Assembly: GCF_001618885.1 (NCBI RefSeq)
Contig: NZ_CP015114.1
Location: 2,356,001-2,420,000 of the forward strand
Direction of reading: 5' to 3'
Source of the DNA: Staphylococcus condimenti
GTDB taxonomy: Bacteria; Bacillota; Bacilli; Staphylococcales; Staphylococcaceae
DNA length: 64,000 bases
Below, piece by piece: positions 56,070-64,000 of the stretch. The notes under the pieces were generated by a model. The model was not told where the DNA came from. It did not search any database and was given only the letters and a program-made list of their open reading frames with translations. Each line of letters begins with the position of its first letter. Positions within the stretch are counted from its first letter, which is position 1. A program made the translations under genes and the position numbers.

Positions 56070-56423
56070 ATGGAAGCAAAAGCGGTTGCTAGAACTATCA
56101 GAATCGCACCTCGTAAAGTCAGATTAGTATTAGACTTGATCAGAGGCAAAAACGTTGGTGAAGCTATTGCCATCTTAAAATTAACTAACAAAGCTTCATC
56201 ACCAGTTGTTGAAAAATTATTGATGTCCGCTTTAGCTAATGCAGAGCACAACTATGACATGAATACAGATGAATTAGTTGTAAAAGAAGCATATGCTAAC
56301 GAAGGACCAACTTTAAAACGTTTCCGTCCACGTGCTCAAGGACGTGCAAGTGCAATTAACAAACGTACAAGCCACATTACAATTGTCGTAAGTGACGGCA
56401 AAGAAGAAGCTAAAGAAGCTTAA
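56070..56423 (+). CDS. rplV: 50S ribosomal protein L22
   Basis: The 117-residue L22 (uL22) has [20 protein letters not shown] at the amino end and the long hairpin [20 protein letters not shown] that lines the exit tunnel. GAGGAGGAG precedes the ATG. No insertion of the kind linked to macrolide resistance is visible. Confidence 0.98.
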
Positions 56424-56446
56424 TAACTTTCTAAGGAGGGAATACT

Positions 56447-57100
56447 GTGGGTCAAAAAATTAATCCAATCGGACTTCGTGTTGGTATCATCCGTGATTGG
56501 GATGCAAAATGGTATGCTGAGAAAGATTTCTCTACATTACTTCACGAAGATTTGAAAATCCGTAAGTTCATTGATAACGAATTAAAAGAAGCATCAGTTT
56601 CTAACGTAGAAATCGAACGTGCTGCTAACCGCATCAACATTGCAATCCACACTGGTAAACCAGGTATGGTAATTGGTAAAGGCGGTTCAGAAATTGAAAA
56701 ACTTCGTAATAAATTAAATAAATTAACAAGCAAACGTGTACACATTAACGTAATCGAAATCAAAAAAGTTGATTTAGATGCTCGTTTAGTTGCTGAGAAT
56801 ATTGCGCGTCAATTAGAAAACCGTGCATCATTCCGTCGTGTACAAAAACAAGCTATTTCAAGAGCTATGAAACTAGGAGCTTTAGGTGTTAAAACTCAAG
56901 TTTCAGGTCGTTTAGGCGGAGCTGATATTGCTCGTGCTGAAAGATATTCAGAAGGAACTGTTCCACTTCACACATTACGTGCTGACATTGATTATGCACA
57001 TGCTGAAGCTGATACAACATACGGTAAACTTGGTGTTAAAGTATGGATCTATCGTGGAGAAGTTCTTCCTACTAAGAATAATAGTGAAGGAGGAAAATAA
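56447..57100 (+). CDS. rpsC: 30S ribosomal protein S3
   Basis: The 217-residue S3 (uS3) starts with GTG ([17 protein letters not shown]) and has the KH-type RNA-binding loop [16 protein letters not shown] followed by the C-terminal domain ending in [17 protein letters not shown]. It helps form the mRNA entry site. AAGGAGGG lies upstream. Confidence 0.98.
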   Translation: MGQKINPIGLRVGIIRDWDAKWYAEKDFSTLLHEDLKIRKFIDNELKEASVSNVEIERAANRINIAIHTGKPGMVIGKGGSEIEKLRNKLNKLTSKRVHINVIEIKKVDLDARLVAENIARQLENRASFRRVQKQAISRAMKLGALGVKTQVSGRLGGADIARAERYSEGTVPLHTLRADIDYAHAEADTTYGKLGVKVWIYRGEVLPTKNNSEGGK

Positions 57101-57102
57101 TA

Positions 57103-57537
57103 ATGTTACTACCAAAACGTGTTAAATATCGTCGTCAACATCGTCCAAAAACAACAGGACGTTCTAAAGGCGGTAACTTCGTAACATTCGGTGAGTATGG
57201 ATTACAAGCTATTACAACTTCTTGGATTACATCTCGTCAAATCGAATCTGCTCGTATTGCGATGACTCGTTATATGAAACGTGGCGGGAAAGTTTGGATC
57301 AAAATCTTCCCTCATACACCTTACACTAAAAAACCTTTAGAAGTACGTATGGGTGCTGGTAAAGGTGCGGTTGAAGGTTGGATCGCAGTAGTTAAACCAG
57401 GTAGAATCTTATTTGAAGTTGCAGGCGTGTCAGAAGAAGTTGCTCGTGAAGCATTACGTTTAGCAAGTCACAAACTTCCAGTAAAAACTAAGTTTGTAAA
57501 ACGTGAAGAATTGGGTGGTGAATCAAATGAAAGCTAA
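57103..57537 (+). CDS. rplP: 50S ribosomal protein L16
   Basis: The 144-residue L16 (uL16) has the start [14 protein letters not shown] and the signatures [20 protein letters not shown] and [12 protein letters not shown]. It contacts the A-site tRNA elbow. It starts two bases after the rpsC stop and its end overlaps rpmC. Confidence 0.98.
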   Translation: MLLPKRVKYRRQHRPKTTGRSKGGNFVTFGEYGLQAITTSWITSRQIESARIAMTRYMKRGGKVWIKIFPHTPYTKKPLEVRMGAGKGAVEGWIAVVKPGRILFEVAGVSEEVAREALRLASHKLPVKTKFVKREELGGESNES

Positions 57538-57736
57538 GGAAATTAGAGACTTAACCACTTCAGAAATCGAAGAACAAATCAAATCTTCAAAAGAAGAGCT
57601 TTTTAACCTACGCTTTCAATTAGCTACAGGACAATTAGAGGAAACTGCACGTATTCGTACAGTTAGAAAAACGATTGCACGTCTAAAAACTGTTGCTCGT
57701 GAAAGAGAAATTGAACAAAGTAAGGCTAATCAATAA
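57527..57736 (+). CDS. rpmC: 50S ribosomal protein L29
   Basis: The 69-residue L29 (uL29) is a two-helix protein ([20 protein letters not shown] and [19 protein letters not shown]). It lies near the tunnel exit beside L23. The start is ATG 57527, inside the last codons of rplP, so the genes overlap by 11 bases; the open frame from 57503 is not used. Length matches S. aureus L29. Confidence 0.96.
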
Positions 57737-57761
57737 TTAACTGAAAGAGGAGGTTACAAAA

Positions 57762-58025
57762 GTGAGTGAAAGAAATGATCGTAAAGTATACGTAGGCAGA
57801 GTCGTTTCAGACAAAATGGACAAAACAATTACTGTACTAGTAGAAACTTACAAAACTCATAAATTATACGGCAAACGAGTAAAATATTCTAAAAAATATA
57901 AAACTCATGATGAAAACAATTCAGCTAAATTAGGAGACATCGTTAAAATTCAAGAAACTCGTCCTTTATCAGCAACAAAACGTTTTCGTTTAGTAGAAAT
58001 TGTTGAAGAATCAGTAATTATTTAA
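57762..58025 (+). CDS. rpsQ: 30S ribosomal protein S17
   Basis: The 87-residue S17 (uS17) begins [20 protein letters not shown] with a GTG start codon and contains [20 protein letters not shown]. It is a primary 16S rRNA-binding OB-fold protein. AGAGGAGG lies upstream. Standard length. Confidence 0.98.
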   Translation: MSERNDRKVYVGRVVSDKMDKTITVLVETYKTHKLYGKRVKYSKKYKTHDENNSAKLGDIVKIQETRPLSATKRFRLVEIVEESVII

Positions 58026-58051
58026 TCAATCGAAAGATAAGGGAGGTTTAA

Positions 58052-58423
<372 letters not shown>

Positions 58424-58455
58424 TTAATAATAAACAAATCTAAGGAGGTGCCCAC

Positions 58456-58773
58456 ATGCATATCAAAAAAGGTGACAACGTAATCGTTATCTCAGGTAAA
58501 GATAAAGGTAAAACAGGTGTAGTACAAGCTACAGAACCTAAAAAAGACCGTGTCGTTGTGGAAGGTGTTAACATCATTAAAAAGCACCAAAAACCAACTC
58601 AATTTAATCCAGAAGGTGGAATCTTAGAAACTGAAGCACCAATTCATGTTTCTAACGTACAATTATTAGACCCTAAAACAAATGAACCAACACGTGTTGG
58701 CTATAAATTTGTAGATGGTAAAAAAGTTCGTATCGCTAAAAAATCAGGCGAAGAAATCAAATCTAATAATTAA
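58456..58773 (+). CDS. rplX: 50S ribosomal protein L24
   Basis: The 105-residue L24 (uL24) carries a KOW motif at the start ([20 protein letters not shown]) and [20 protein letters not shown]. It initiates assembly of the 50S subunit. AAGGAGG precedes the ATG at 58456. Confidence 0.98.
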   Translation: MHIKKGDNVIVISGKDKGKTGVVQATEPKKDRVVVEGVNIIKKHQKPTQFNPEGGILETEAPIHVSNVQLLDPKTNEPTRVGYKFVDGKKVRIAKKSGEEIKSNN

Positions 58774-58798
58774 TAACTAGTTGAAAGGAGGATCCACT

Positions 58799-59338
58799 TT
58801 GAGCCGTTTAAAAGAAAAATTCAATACTGAAGTTACTGAGAACTTAATGAAAGAATTCAATTACAGTTCAGTAATGGAAGTTCCAAAAATCGATAAAATC
58901 GTTGTGAACATGGGTGTAGGTGACGCAGTTCAAAACTCTAAAGTTTTAGATAACGCTGTAGAAGAGTTAGAATTAATTACTGGTCAAAAACCATTAATCA
59001 CAAAAGCTAAAAAATCAGTTGCGACATTCCGTTTACGTGAAGGAATGCCTATCGGTGCGAAAGTAACACTTCGTGGCGACAGAATGTATGAATTCCTAGA
59101 CAAATTGATCGCAGTATCATTACCACGTGTACGTGACTTCCACGGTGTTTCTAAAAAAGCATTTGATGGTCGCGGTAACTACACTTTAGGTATTAAAGAA
59201 CAATTAATTTTCCCAGAAATCGACTATGATAAAGTAAGTAAAGTAAGAGGAATGGATATCGTTATCGTTACGACTGCGAACACAGATGAAGAAGGTCGTG
59301 AATTGTTGAAACAATTCGGTATGCCATTTCAAAAATAA
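58799..59338 (+). CDS. rplE: 50S ribosomal protein L5
   Basis: The 179-residue L5 (uL5) binds 5S rRNA and has the signatures [19 protein letters not shown] and [21 protein letters not shown] place the start at TTG 58799, 7 bp after GGAGG, which gives the family length. The frame is open back to 58781, but that would put the start before the ribosome binding site. Confidence 0.96.
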   Translation: MSRLKEKFNTEVTENLMKEFNYSSVMEVPKIDKIVVNMGVGDAVQNSKVLDNAVEELELITGQKPLITKAKKSVATFRLREGMPIGAKVTLRGDRMYEFLDKLIAVSLPRVRDFHGVSKKAFDGRGNYTLGIKEQLIFPEIDYDKVSKVRGMDIVIVTTANTDEEGRELLKQFGMPFQK

Positions 59339-59363
59339 GCTCTAAATAAAGGAGGCTAATTAA

Positions 59364-59549
59364 GTGGCTAAAAAATCAATGGTTGTAAAATCATCTAAAA
59401 AACAAAAATTCCCAGTTCGTGAATATACGCGTTGTGAACGCTGTGGTCGTCCACATTCTGTATACCGCAAATTCAAATTATGCCGTATCTGTTTCCGTGA
59501 ATTAGCTTACAAAGGCCAAATCCCTGGCGTACGTAAAGCTAGCTGGTAA
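59364..59549 (+). CDS. rpsN: 30S ribosomal protein S14, type Z (zinc-binding)
   Basis: The 61-residue short S14 (uS14) has two CxxC pairs (CERC and CRIC) for zinc, marking the type Z form. It starts with GTG after AAGGAGG. Lies in the 30S head. Staphylococci often carry a second, cysteine-free S14 elsewhere; none is in this window. Confidence 0.97.
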   Translation: MAKKSMVVKSSKKQKFPVREYTRCERCGRPHSVYRKFKLCRICFRELAYKGQIPGVRKASW

Positions 59550-59581
59550 TTAAAGAGAGTCTTGAAAGGAGGCAACAATCT

Positions 59582-59980
59582 ATGACAATGTCAGATCCAA
59601 TCGCAGATATGCTAACTCGTGTAAGAAACGCAAACATGGTGCGTCATGAAAAAATCGAGTTGCCTGCGTCAAATATCAAAAAACAAATTGCTGAAATCTT
59701 AAAAAGTGAAGGTTTCATTAAAAACGTTGAATTCGTAGAAGATGATAAACAAGGTGTTTTACGTTTATTCCTTAAATACGGTCAAAACAACGAACGCGTT
59801 ATCACAGGTTTGAAACGTATTTCTAAACCAGGTTTACGTGTTTATGCTAAAGCAGACGAAGTACCTAAAGTATTAAACGGTTTAGGTATTGCATTAGTTT
59901 CAACTTCTGAAGGTATCGTTACTGACAGAGAAGCAAGAAAACGTAATGTAGGCGGAGAAGTACTAGCATACGTTTGGTAA
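59582..59980 (+). CDS. rpsH: 30S ribosomal protein S8
   Basis: The 132-residue S8 (uS8) begins [17 protein letters not shown] and ends [15 protein letters not shown]. It binds helix 21 of 16S rRNA; in E. coli it represses the spc operon. The ATG at 59582 follows AAAGGAGG by 9 bases; the in-frame ATG two codons later is less well placed. Confidence 0.97.
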   Translation: MTMSDPIADMLTRVRNANMVRHEKIELPASNIKKQIAEILKSEGFIKNVEFVEDDKQGVLRLFLKYGQNNERVITGLKRISKPGLRVYAKADEVPKVLNGLGIALVSTSEGIVTDREARKRNVGGEVLAYVW

Positions 59981-60005
59981 TAAATAATTAAGGAGGTGCC
60001 CATTA

Positions 60006-60542
60006 ATGAGCCGTGTAGGTAAGAAAATCATTGAAATTCCTAGTGATGTAACAGTAGACATCAAAGGAAACGTTATTACAGTCAAAGGCCCTAAAGGTGA
60101 ATTGACAAGAACTTTTGACGACAGCATGTCATATAAATTAGAAGACAACACATTAGAAGTTGTACGCCCATCTGATTCTCAAAAAGACAGAACAGTTCAC
60201 GGAACAACTCGTGCGTTGATTAACAATATGGTACAAGGTGTTTCTAAAGGTTTCGAAAAAACTTTAGAATTAATCGGTGTAGGTTACCGTGCACAATTGC
60301 AAGGTAGTAACTTAGTACTTAACGTAGGTTACTCTCACCCAGTTGAATTCAAACCTGAAGATGGAATCACTTTCAGTGTTGAAAAAAATACTACAGTTAA
60401 GGTTGAAGGTATTTCTAAAGAATTAGTTGGAGCTACTGCTTCAAATATTCGTGCCGTAAGACCTCCTGAACCTTATAAAGGTAAAGGTATCCGTTACCAA
60501 GGCGAATATGTTCGTCGTAAAGAAGGTAAAACTGGTAAATAA
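60006..60542 (+). CDS. rplF: 50S ribosomal protein L6
   Basis: The 178-residue L6 (uL6) has two alpha-beta repeats and the C-terminal [20 protein letters not shown] signature. It lies near the factor-binding site, where changes give aminoglycoside resistance in E. coli. AAGGAGG precedes the ATG. Confidence 0.98.
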   Translation: MSRVGKKIIEIPSDVTVDIKGNVITVKGPKGELTRTFDDSMSYKLEDNTLEVVRPSDSQKDRTVHGTTRALINNMVQGVSKGFEKTLELIGVGYRAQLQGSNLVLNVGYSHPVEFKPEDGITFSVEKNTTVKVEGISKELVGATASNIRAVRPPEPYKGKGIRYQGEYVRRKEGKTGK

Positions 60543-60573
60543 TAAATAACTCTCTAAGAAAGGAGAATAAAGC

Positions 60574-60936
60574 ATGATCAGCAAAATTGATAAAAATAAA
60601 GTACGCTTAAAAAGACATGCACGTGTACGTTCTAACTTATCTGGTACATCTCAAAAACCACGTTTAAACGTATACCGTTCAAACAAACACATCTATGCAC
60701 AAATCATCGATGACACTAAAGGCGTAACTTTAGTTCAAGCATCAACTCAAGACAAAGATTTCGAAAATGAAACTGGTTCAAAAGTTGAATTATCTTCTAA
60801 AGTCGGAGAAGCAATTGCTAAAAAAGCAGCTGATAAAGGTATCACTGAAATTGTCTTCGACCGCGGAGGTTACTTATACCATGGACGTGTTAAAGCATTA
60901 GCAGATGCAGCACGTGAAAATGGATTACAATTTTAA
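60574..60936 (+). CDS. rplR: 50S ribosomal protein L18
   Basis: The 120-residue L18 (uL18) begins [19 protein letters not shown] and contains [20 protein letters not shown] and [20 protein letters not shown]. It binds 5S rRNA with L5. GAAAGGAG precedes the ATG. Standard length. Confidence 0.98.
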   Translation: MISKIDKNKVRLKRHARVRSNLSGTSQKPRLNVYRSNKHIYAQIIDDTKGVTLVQASTQDKDFENETGSKVELSSKVGEAIAKKAADKGITEIVFDRGGYLYHGRVKALADAARENGLQF

Positions 60937-60957
60937 TTATAAAAGGAGGGACAATAG

Positions 60958-61458
60958 ATGGCTCGTAGAGATGAAGAAGCTAAAGAATTTGAAGAACGCG
61001 TTGTAACGATCAACCGTGTTGCGAAAGTTGTAAAAGGTGGACGTCGTTTCCGTTTCACTGCATTAGTAGTTGTAGGTGACAAAAATGGACGTGTCGGATT
61101 CGGTACTGGTAAAGCACAAGAGGTGCCTGAAGCAATTAAAAAAGCAGTAGAAGCTGCTAAAAAAGAATTAGTTACAGTTAACCGTGTAGAAGGTACTACT
61201 CCACACACTATCACTGGCCGTTTCGGTTCAGGAAGTGTATTATTGAAACCAGCAGCACCTGGTACTGGTGTAATCGCAGGTGGACCAGTTCGTGCCGTAT
61301 TAGAATTAGCAGGTATCACTGATATCTTAAGTAAATCATTAGGTTCAAACACACCAATCAACATGGTTCGTGCGACTCTAAATGGTTTAGAAAATCTTAA
61401 AAATGCTGAAGAAGTTGCGAAATTACGTGGCAAATCAGTAGAAGAATTATACAATTAA
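60958..61458 (+). CDS. rpsE: 30S ribosomal protein S5
   Basis: The 166-residue S5 (uS5) has the double-stranded-RNA-binding-like N-terminal domain ([20 protein letters not shown]) and the loop [20 protein letters not shown]. It is a fidelity protein and the spectinomycin-resistance site; the loop looks wild type. AAAGGAGGG lies upstream. Confidence 0.98.
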   Translation: MARRDEEAKEFEERVVTINRVAKVVKGGRRFRFTALVVVGDKNGRVGFGTGKAQEVPEAIKKAVEAAKKELVTVNRVEGTTPHTITGRFGSGSVLLKPAAPGTGVIAGGPVRAVLELAGITDILSKSLGSNTPINMVRATLNGLENLKNAEEVAKLRGKSVEELYN

Positions 61459-61474
61459 GGAGGGAAAATGAATA

Positions 61475-61663
61475 ATGGCTAAATTACAAGTTACCCTCAC
61501 TCGCAGTGTGATTGGACGTCCTGAAACTCAACGTAAAACTGTAGAAGCTTTAGGTTTGAAAAAAACTAACTCTTCAGTTGTACTTGAAGACAATGATGCC
61601 AATCGCGGGCAAATTAATAAAGTAAGTCACTTAGTTACAGTAGAAGAAGTAGACGCTAAATAA
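61475..61663 (+). CDS. rpmD: 50S ribosomal protein L30
   Basis: The 62-residue L30 (uL30) has the family core [20 protein letters not shown] and HLVTVEEVD. It is three residues longer than S. aureus L30 at the C-terminus. AAGGAGGG is 10 bases upstream of ATG 61475; a decoy ATG at 61468 between them opens a four-codon frame. Confidence 0.97.
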   Translation: MAKLQVTLTRSVIGRPETQRKTVEALGLKKTNSSVVLEDNDANRGQINKVSHLVTVEEVDAK

Positions 61664-61688
61664 GAAATAAAATCAAGGAGGTGCCGAA

Positions 61689-62129
61689 ATGAAATTACAT
61701 GAATTACATCCAGCAGAAGGATCACGTAAAGTACGCAACCGCGTAGGCCGTGGTGCTGCTACAGGTAATGGTAAAACAAGTGGACGTGGACAAAAAGGTC
61801 AAAAAGCACGTTCAGGCGGTAAAGTAAGACCAGGATTTGAAGGTGGACAATTACCTTTATTCCGTCGTTTACCAAAACGTGGATTCACTAACATTAACCG
61901 TAAAGAATTCGCAGTTGTTAATTTAGAACAACTAAACAGATTTGAAGAAGGTACAGAAGTTACTCCTGAGCTTTTAATCGAAACTGGTGTGGTTAAAAAT
62001 GCTAAAGCGGGTATCAAAGTATTAGGTAATGGTTCTCTAGAGAAAAAATTAACAGTAAAAGCACATAAATTCTCTGCATCTGCAGCTGAAGCAATTGATG
62101 CTAAAGGTGGAGCACACGAGGTGATCTAA
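61689..62129 (+). CDS. rplO: 50S ribosomal protein L15
   Basis: The 146-residue L15 (uL15) has the Gly/Lys/Arg-rich N-terminal extension ([20 protein letters not shown]) and the globular C-terminal domain ending [12 protein letters not shown]. It is a late assembly protein. Its stop overlaps the secY ATG by one base, coupling the two. Confidence 0.98.
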   Translation: MKLHELHPAEGSRKVRNRVGRGAATGNGKTSGRGQKGQKARSGGKVRPGFEGGQLPLFRRLPKRGFTNINRKEFAVVNLEQLNRFEEGTEVTPELLIETGVVKNAKAGIKVLGNGSLEKKLTVKAHKFSASAAEAIDAKGGAHEVI

Positions 62130-63421
62130 TGTTTGAAACATTCGTTAACTTCTTTAAAACTAAAGAAGTACGGAACAAGATCTTTTTTACGCTCGCAATG
62201 CTAGTTATTTTTAAAATAGGTACTTATATACCTGCGCCTGGAGTCAATCCAGCTGCATTTGATAACAATCAAGGTTCTCAAGGTGTCACTGATTTATTAA
62301 ATACTTTTGGTGGCGGAGCCTTGAAGAACTTTTCCATATTTGCAATGGGTATCATGCCCTACATCACTGCTTCAATCGTAATGCAGTTATTGCAAATGGA
62401 TATTGTTCCGAAATTTACAGAATGGGCTAAACAGGGTGATGTTGGACGTAAGAAATTAAATAACGTTACACGTTATTTTGCAATTATCTTAGCGTTTATC
62501 CAATCCATCGGTATGGCATTCCAGTTTAATAACTATTTGAAGGGTGCATTGATTGTTGATCCTTCTCCAATGAGTTATTTGTTAATTGCAATTGTATTAA
62601 CGACTGGTACTGCATTTTTATTATGGTTAGGTGAACAAATCACTCAGTATGGTGTAGGTAATGGTATTTCAATCATTATCTTTGCTGGTATTTTGTCAAC
62701 ATTGCCATCATCGCTTATTCAGTTTTATCAACAAGCCTTTGTCGGGCAAAGTGATACAACTATGGCATGGTTGCAAGTGGCTGGTTTAGCTATTGGGTTA
62801 GTACTATTGACTATCGGTGCTGTTTACGTGCTTCAAGCAGTACGTAAAATTCCTATTCAATATGCTAAGAAGCAAGCAACTCAGCGTTTGGGTTCAAATG
62901 CAACGTACTTGCCGTTAAAAGTTAACTCAGCAGGGGTTATCCCGGTTATCTTTGCAATGGCATTCTTCTTGCTACCTAGAACATTAACAATGTTCTTCCC
63001 TAAAGCAGACTGGGCACAAGAGATTGCAAATACAGCCAATCCATCAAGTAATATTGGAATGGTAATTTATATTATCTTGATCATTGCATTTACTTACTTC
63101 TATGCATTTGTTCAAGTTAATCCTGAAAAAATGTCTGACAACCTTAAGAAACAAGGCAGTTACGTTCCAGGTATCAGACCTGGTGAACAAACTAAAAAGT
63201 ATATTACTAAAGTTTTATATCGTTTAACTTTTGTTGGTTCTATATTCTTAGCAGTTATCGCTATTTTGCCGATACTTGCTACTAAGTTTATGAACTTACC
63301 GCAGTCTATCCAAGTCGGCGGTACAAGCTTATTAATCGTAATCGGTGTTGCTATCGAAACGATGAAAAGTCTCGAAGCGCAAGTTAACCAAAAAGAATAT
63401 AAAGGCTTTGGTGGTAGATAA
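62129..63421 (+). CDS. secY: Preprotein translocase subunit SecY
   Basis: The 430-residue SecY has ten membrane helices. Signature segments are [23 protein letters not shown] (plug and helix 2, residues about 57-80) and [22 protein letters not shown] (helix 4-5). It forms the Sec channel with SecE and SecG. GAGG at the end of rplO is its ribosome binding site. Confidence 0.97.
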   Translation: MFETFVNFFKTKEVRNKIFFTLAMLVIFKIGTYIPAPGVNPAAFDNNQGSQGVTDLLNTFGGGALKNFSIFAMGIMPYITASIVMQLLQMDIVPKFTEWAKQGDVGRKKLNNVTRYFAIILAFIQSIGMAFQFNNYLKGALIVDPSPMSYLLIAIVLTTGTAFLLWLGEQITQYGVGNGISIIIFAGILSTLPSSLIQFYQQAFVGQSDTTMAWLQVAGLAIGLVLLTIGAVYVLQAVRKIPIQYAKKQATQRLGSNATYLPLKVNSAGVIPVIFAMAFFLLPRTLTMFFPKADWAQEIANTANPSSNIGMVIYIILIIAFTYFYAFVQVNPEKMSDNLKKQGSYVPGIRPGEQTKKYITKVLYRLTFVGSIFLAVIAILPILATKFMNLPQSIQVGGTSLLIVIGVAIETMKSLEAQVNQKEYKGFGGR

Positions 63422-63428
63422 ACTGTAG

Positions 63429-64000
<572 letters not shown>

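Noticed and set aside
60933..61454. Long minus-strand frame (173 codons) opposite rpsE
   Set aside because: It is the antisense shadow of a highly expressed ribosomal protein gene with biased codon use.

Overview
The window is a low-GC Firmicutes chromosome segment whose gene content and order match Staphylococcus. The recognisable staphylococcal genes include an SsaA/SceB-type CHAP secretory protein, SarR beside the urease operon, FhuD2, SarV beside moaA, FmhB/FemX, the GlcU/Gdh pair and the S10 ribosomal operon. A complete galR-galK-galE-galT Leloir cluster is uncommon in the genus and known from S. carnosus, so I infer an S. carnosus-like species. Species identity is an inference from gene content, not a measurement. 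No rRNA, tRNA, prophage or CRISPR array is visible.

Layout. 1-4.7 kb: the end of a transporter gene, a small membrane protein, ssaA, a luciferase-family oxidoreductase with a DoxX-like partner, and sarR. 4.8-11.2 kb: the urease operon ureABCEFGD on the minus strand with a divergent urea transporter. 11.2-17.0 kb: fhuD2 with a Fur-box-like site, an acyl-CoA dehydrogenase-like gene, a nucleoside hydrolase, bioY with a near-perfect BirA operator, a GNAT protein and fdhD. 17.1-21.9 kb: galRKET. 22.0-30.6 kb: molybdate uptake (modABC) followed by almost the whole molybdenum cofactor pathway (moeB, moaB, moaC, moeA, mobB, moaE, moaD, mobA, moaA). With fdhD this equips the cell for molybdoenzymes such as nitrate reductase and formate dehydrogenase.

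30.7-32.2 kb is a complete 1480-bp ISL3-family insertion sequence with imperfect 25-bp inverted repeats and a perfect 8-bp target duplication. It sits in the poly-T tract of the moaA terminator, next to sarV. Right of sarV lies a deletion scar: an ABC-ATPase N-terminus joined to the C-terminal HTH of a LuxR-type response regulator, behind a preserved palindromic operator-like site. 33.2-52.6 kb holds a MarR/MFS pair, a VOC protein, femX (fmhB), a large RND transporter, an undescribed-looking transporter/amidohydrolase pair, an AEC permease, glcU-gdh, GNAT proteins, topB and an AzgA-type purine permease.

52.9-64.0 kb is the S10-spc ribosomal protein operon: rpsJ, rplC, rplD, rplW, rplB, rpsS, rplV, rpsC, rplP, rpmC, rpsQ, rplN, rplX, rplE, rpsN, rpsH, rplF, rplR, rpsE, rpmD, rplO, secY and adk, which is cut by the window edge. 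It follows a structured leader. Most of the window is conserved staphylococcal chromosome. The observations most worth a second look are regulatory sites (BirA, GalR, Fur, MarR-like and unassigned palindromes), the IS with apparent built-in terminators at both ends, the ABC/response-regulator scar, and the transporter/amidohydrolase operon.
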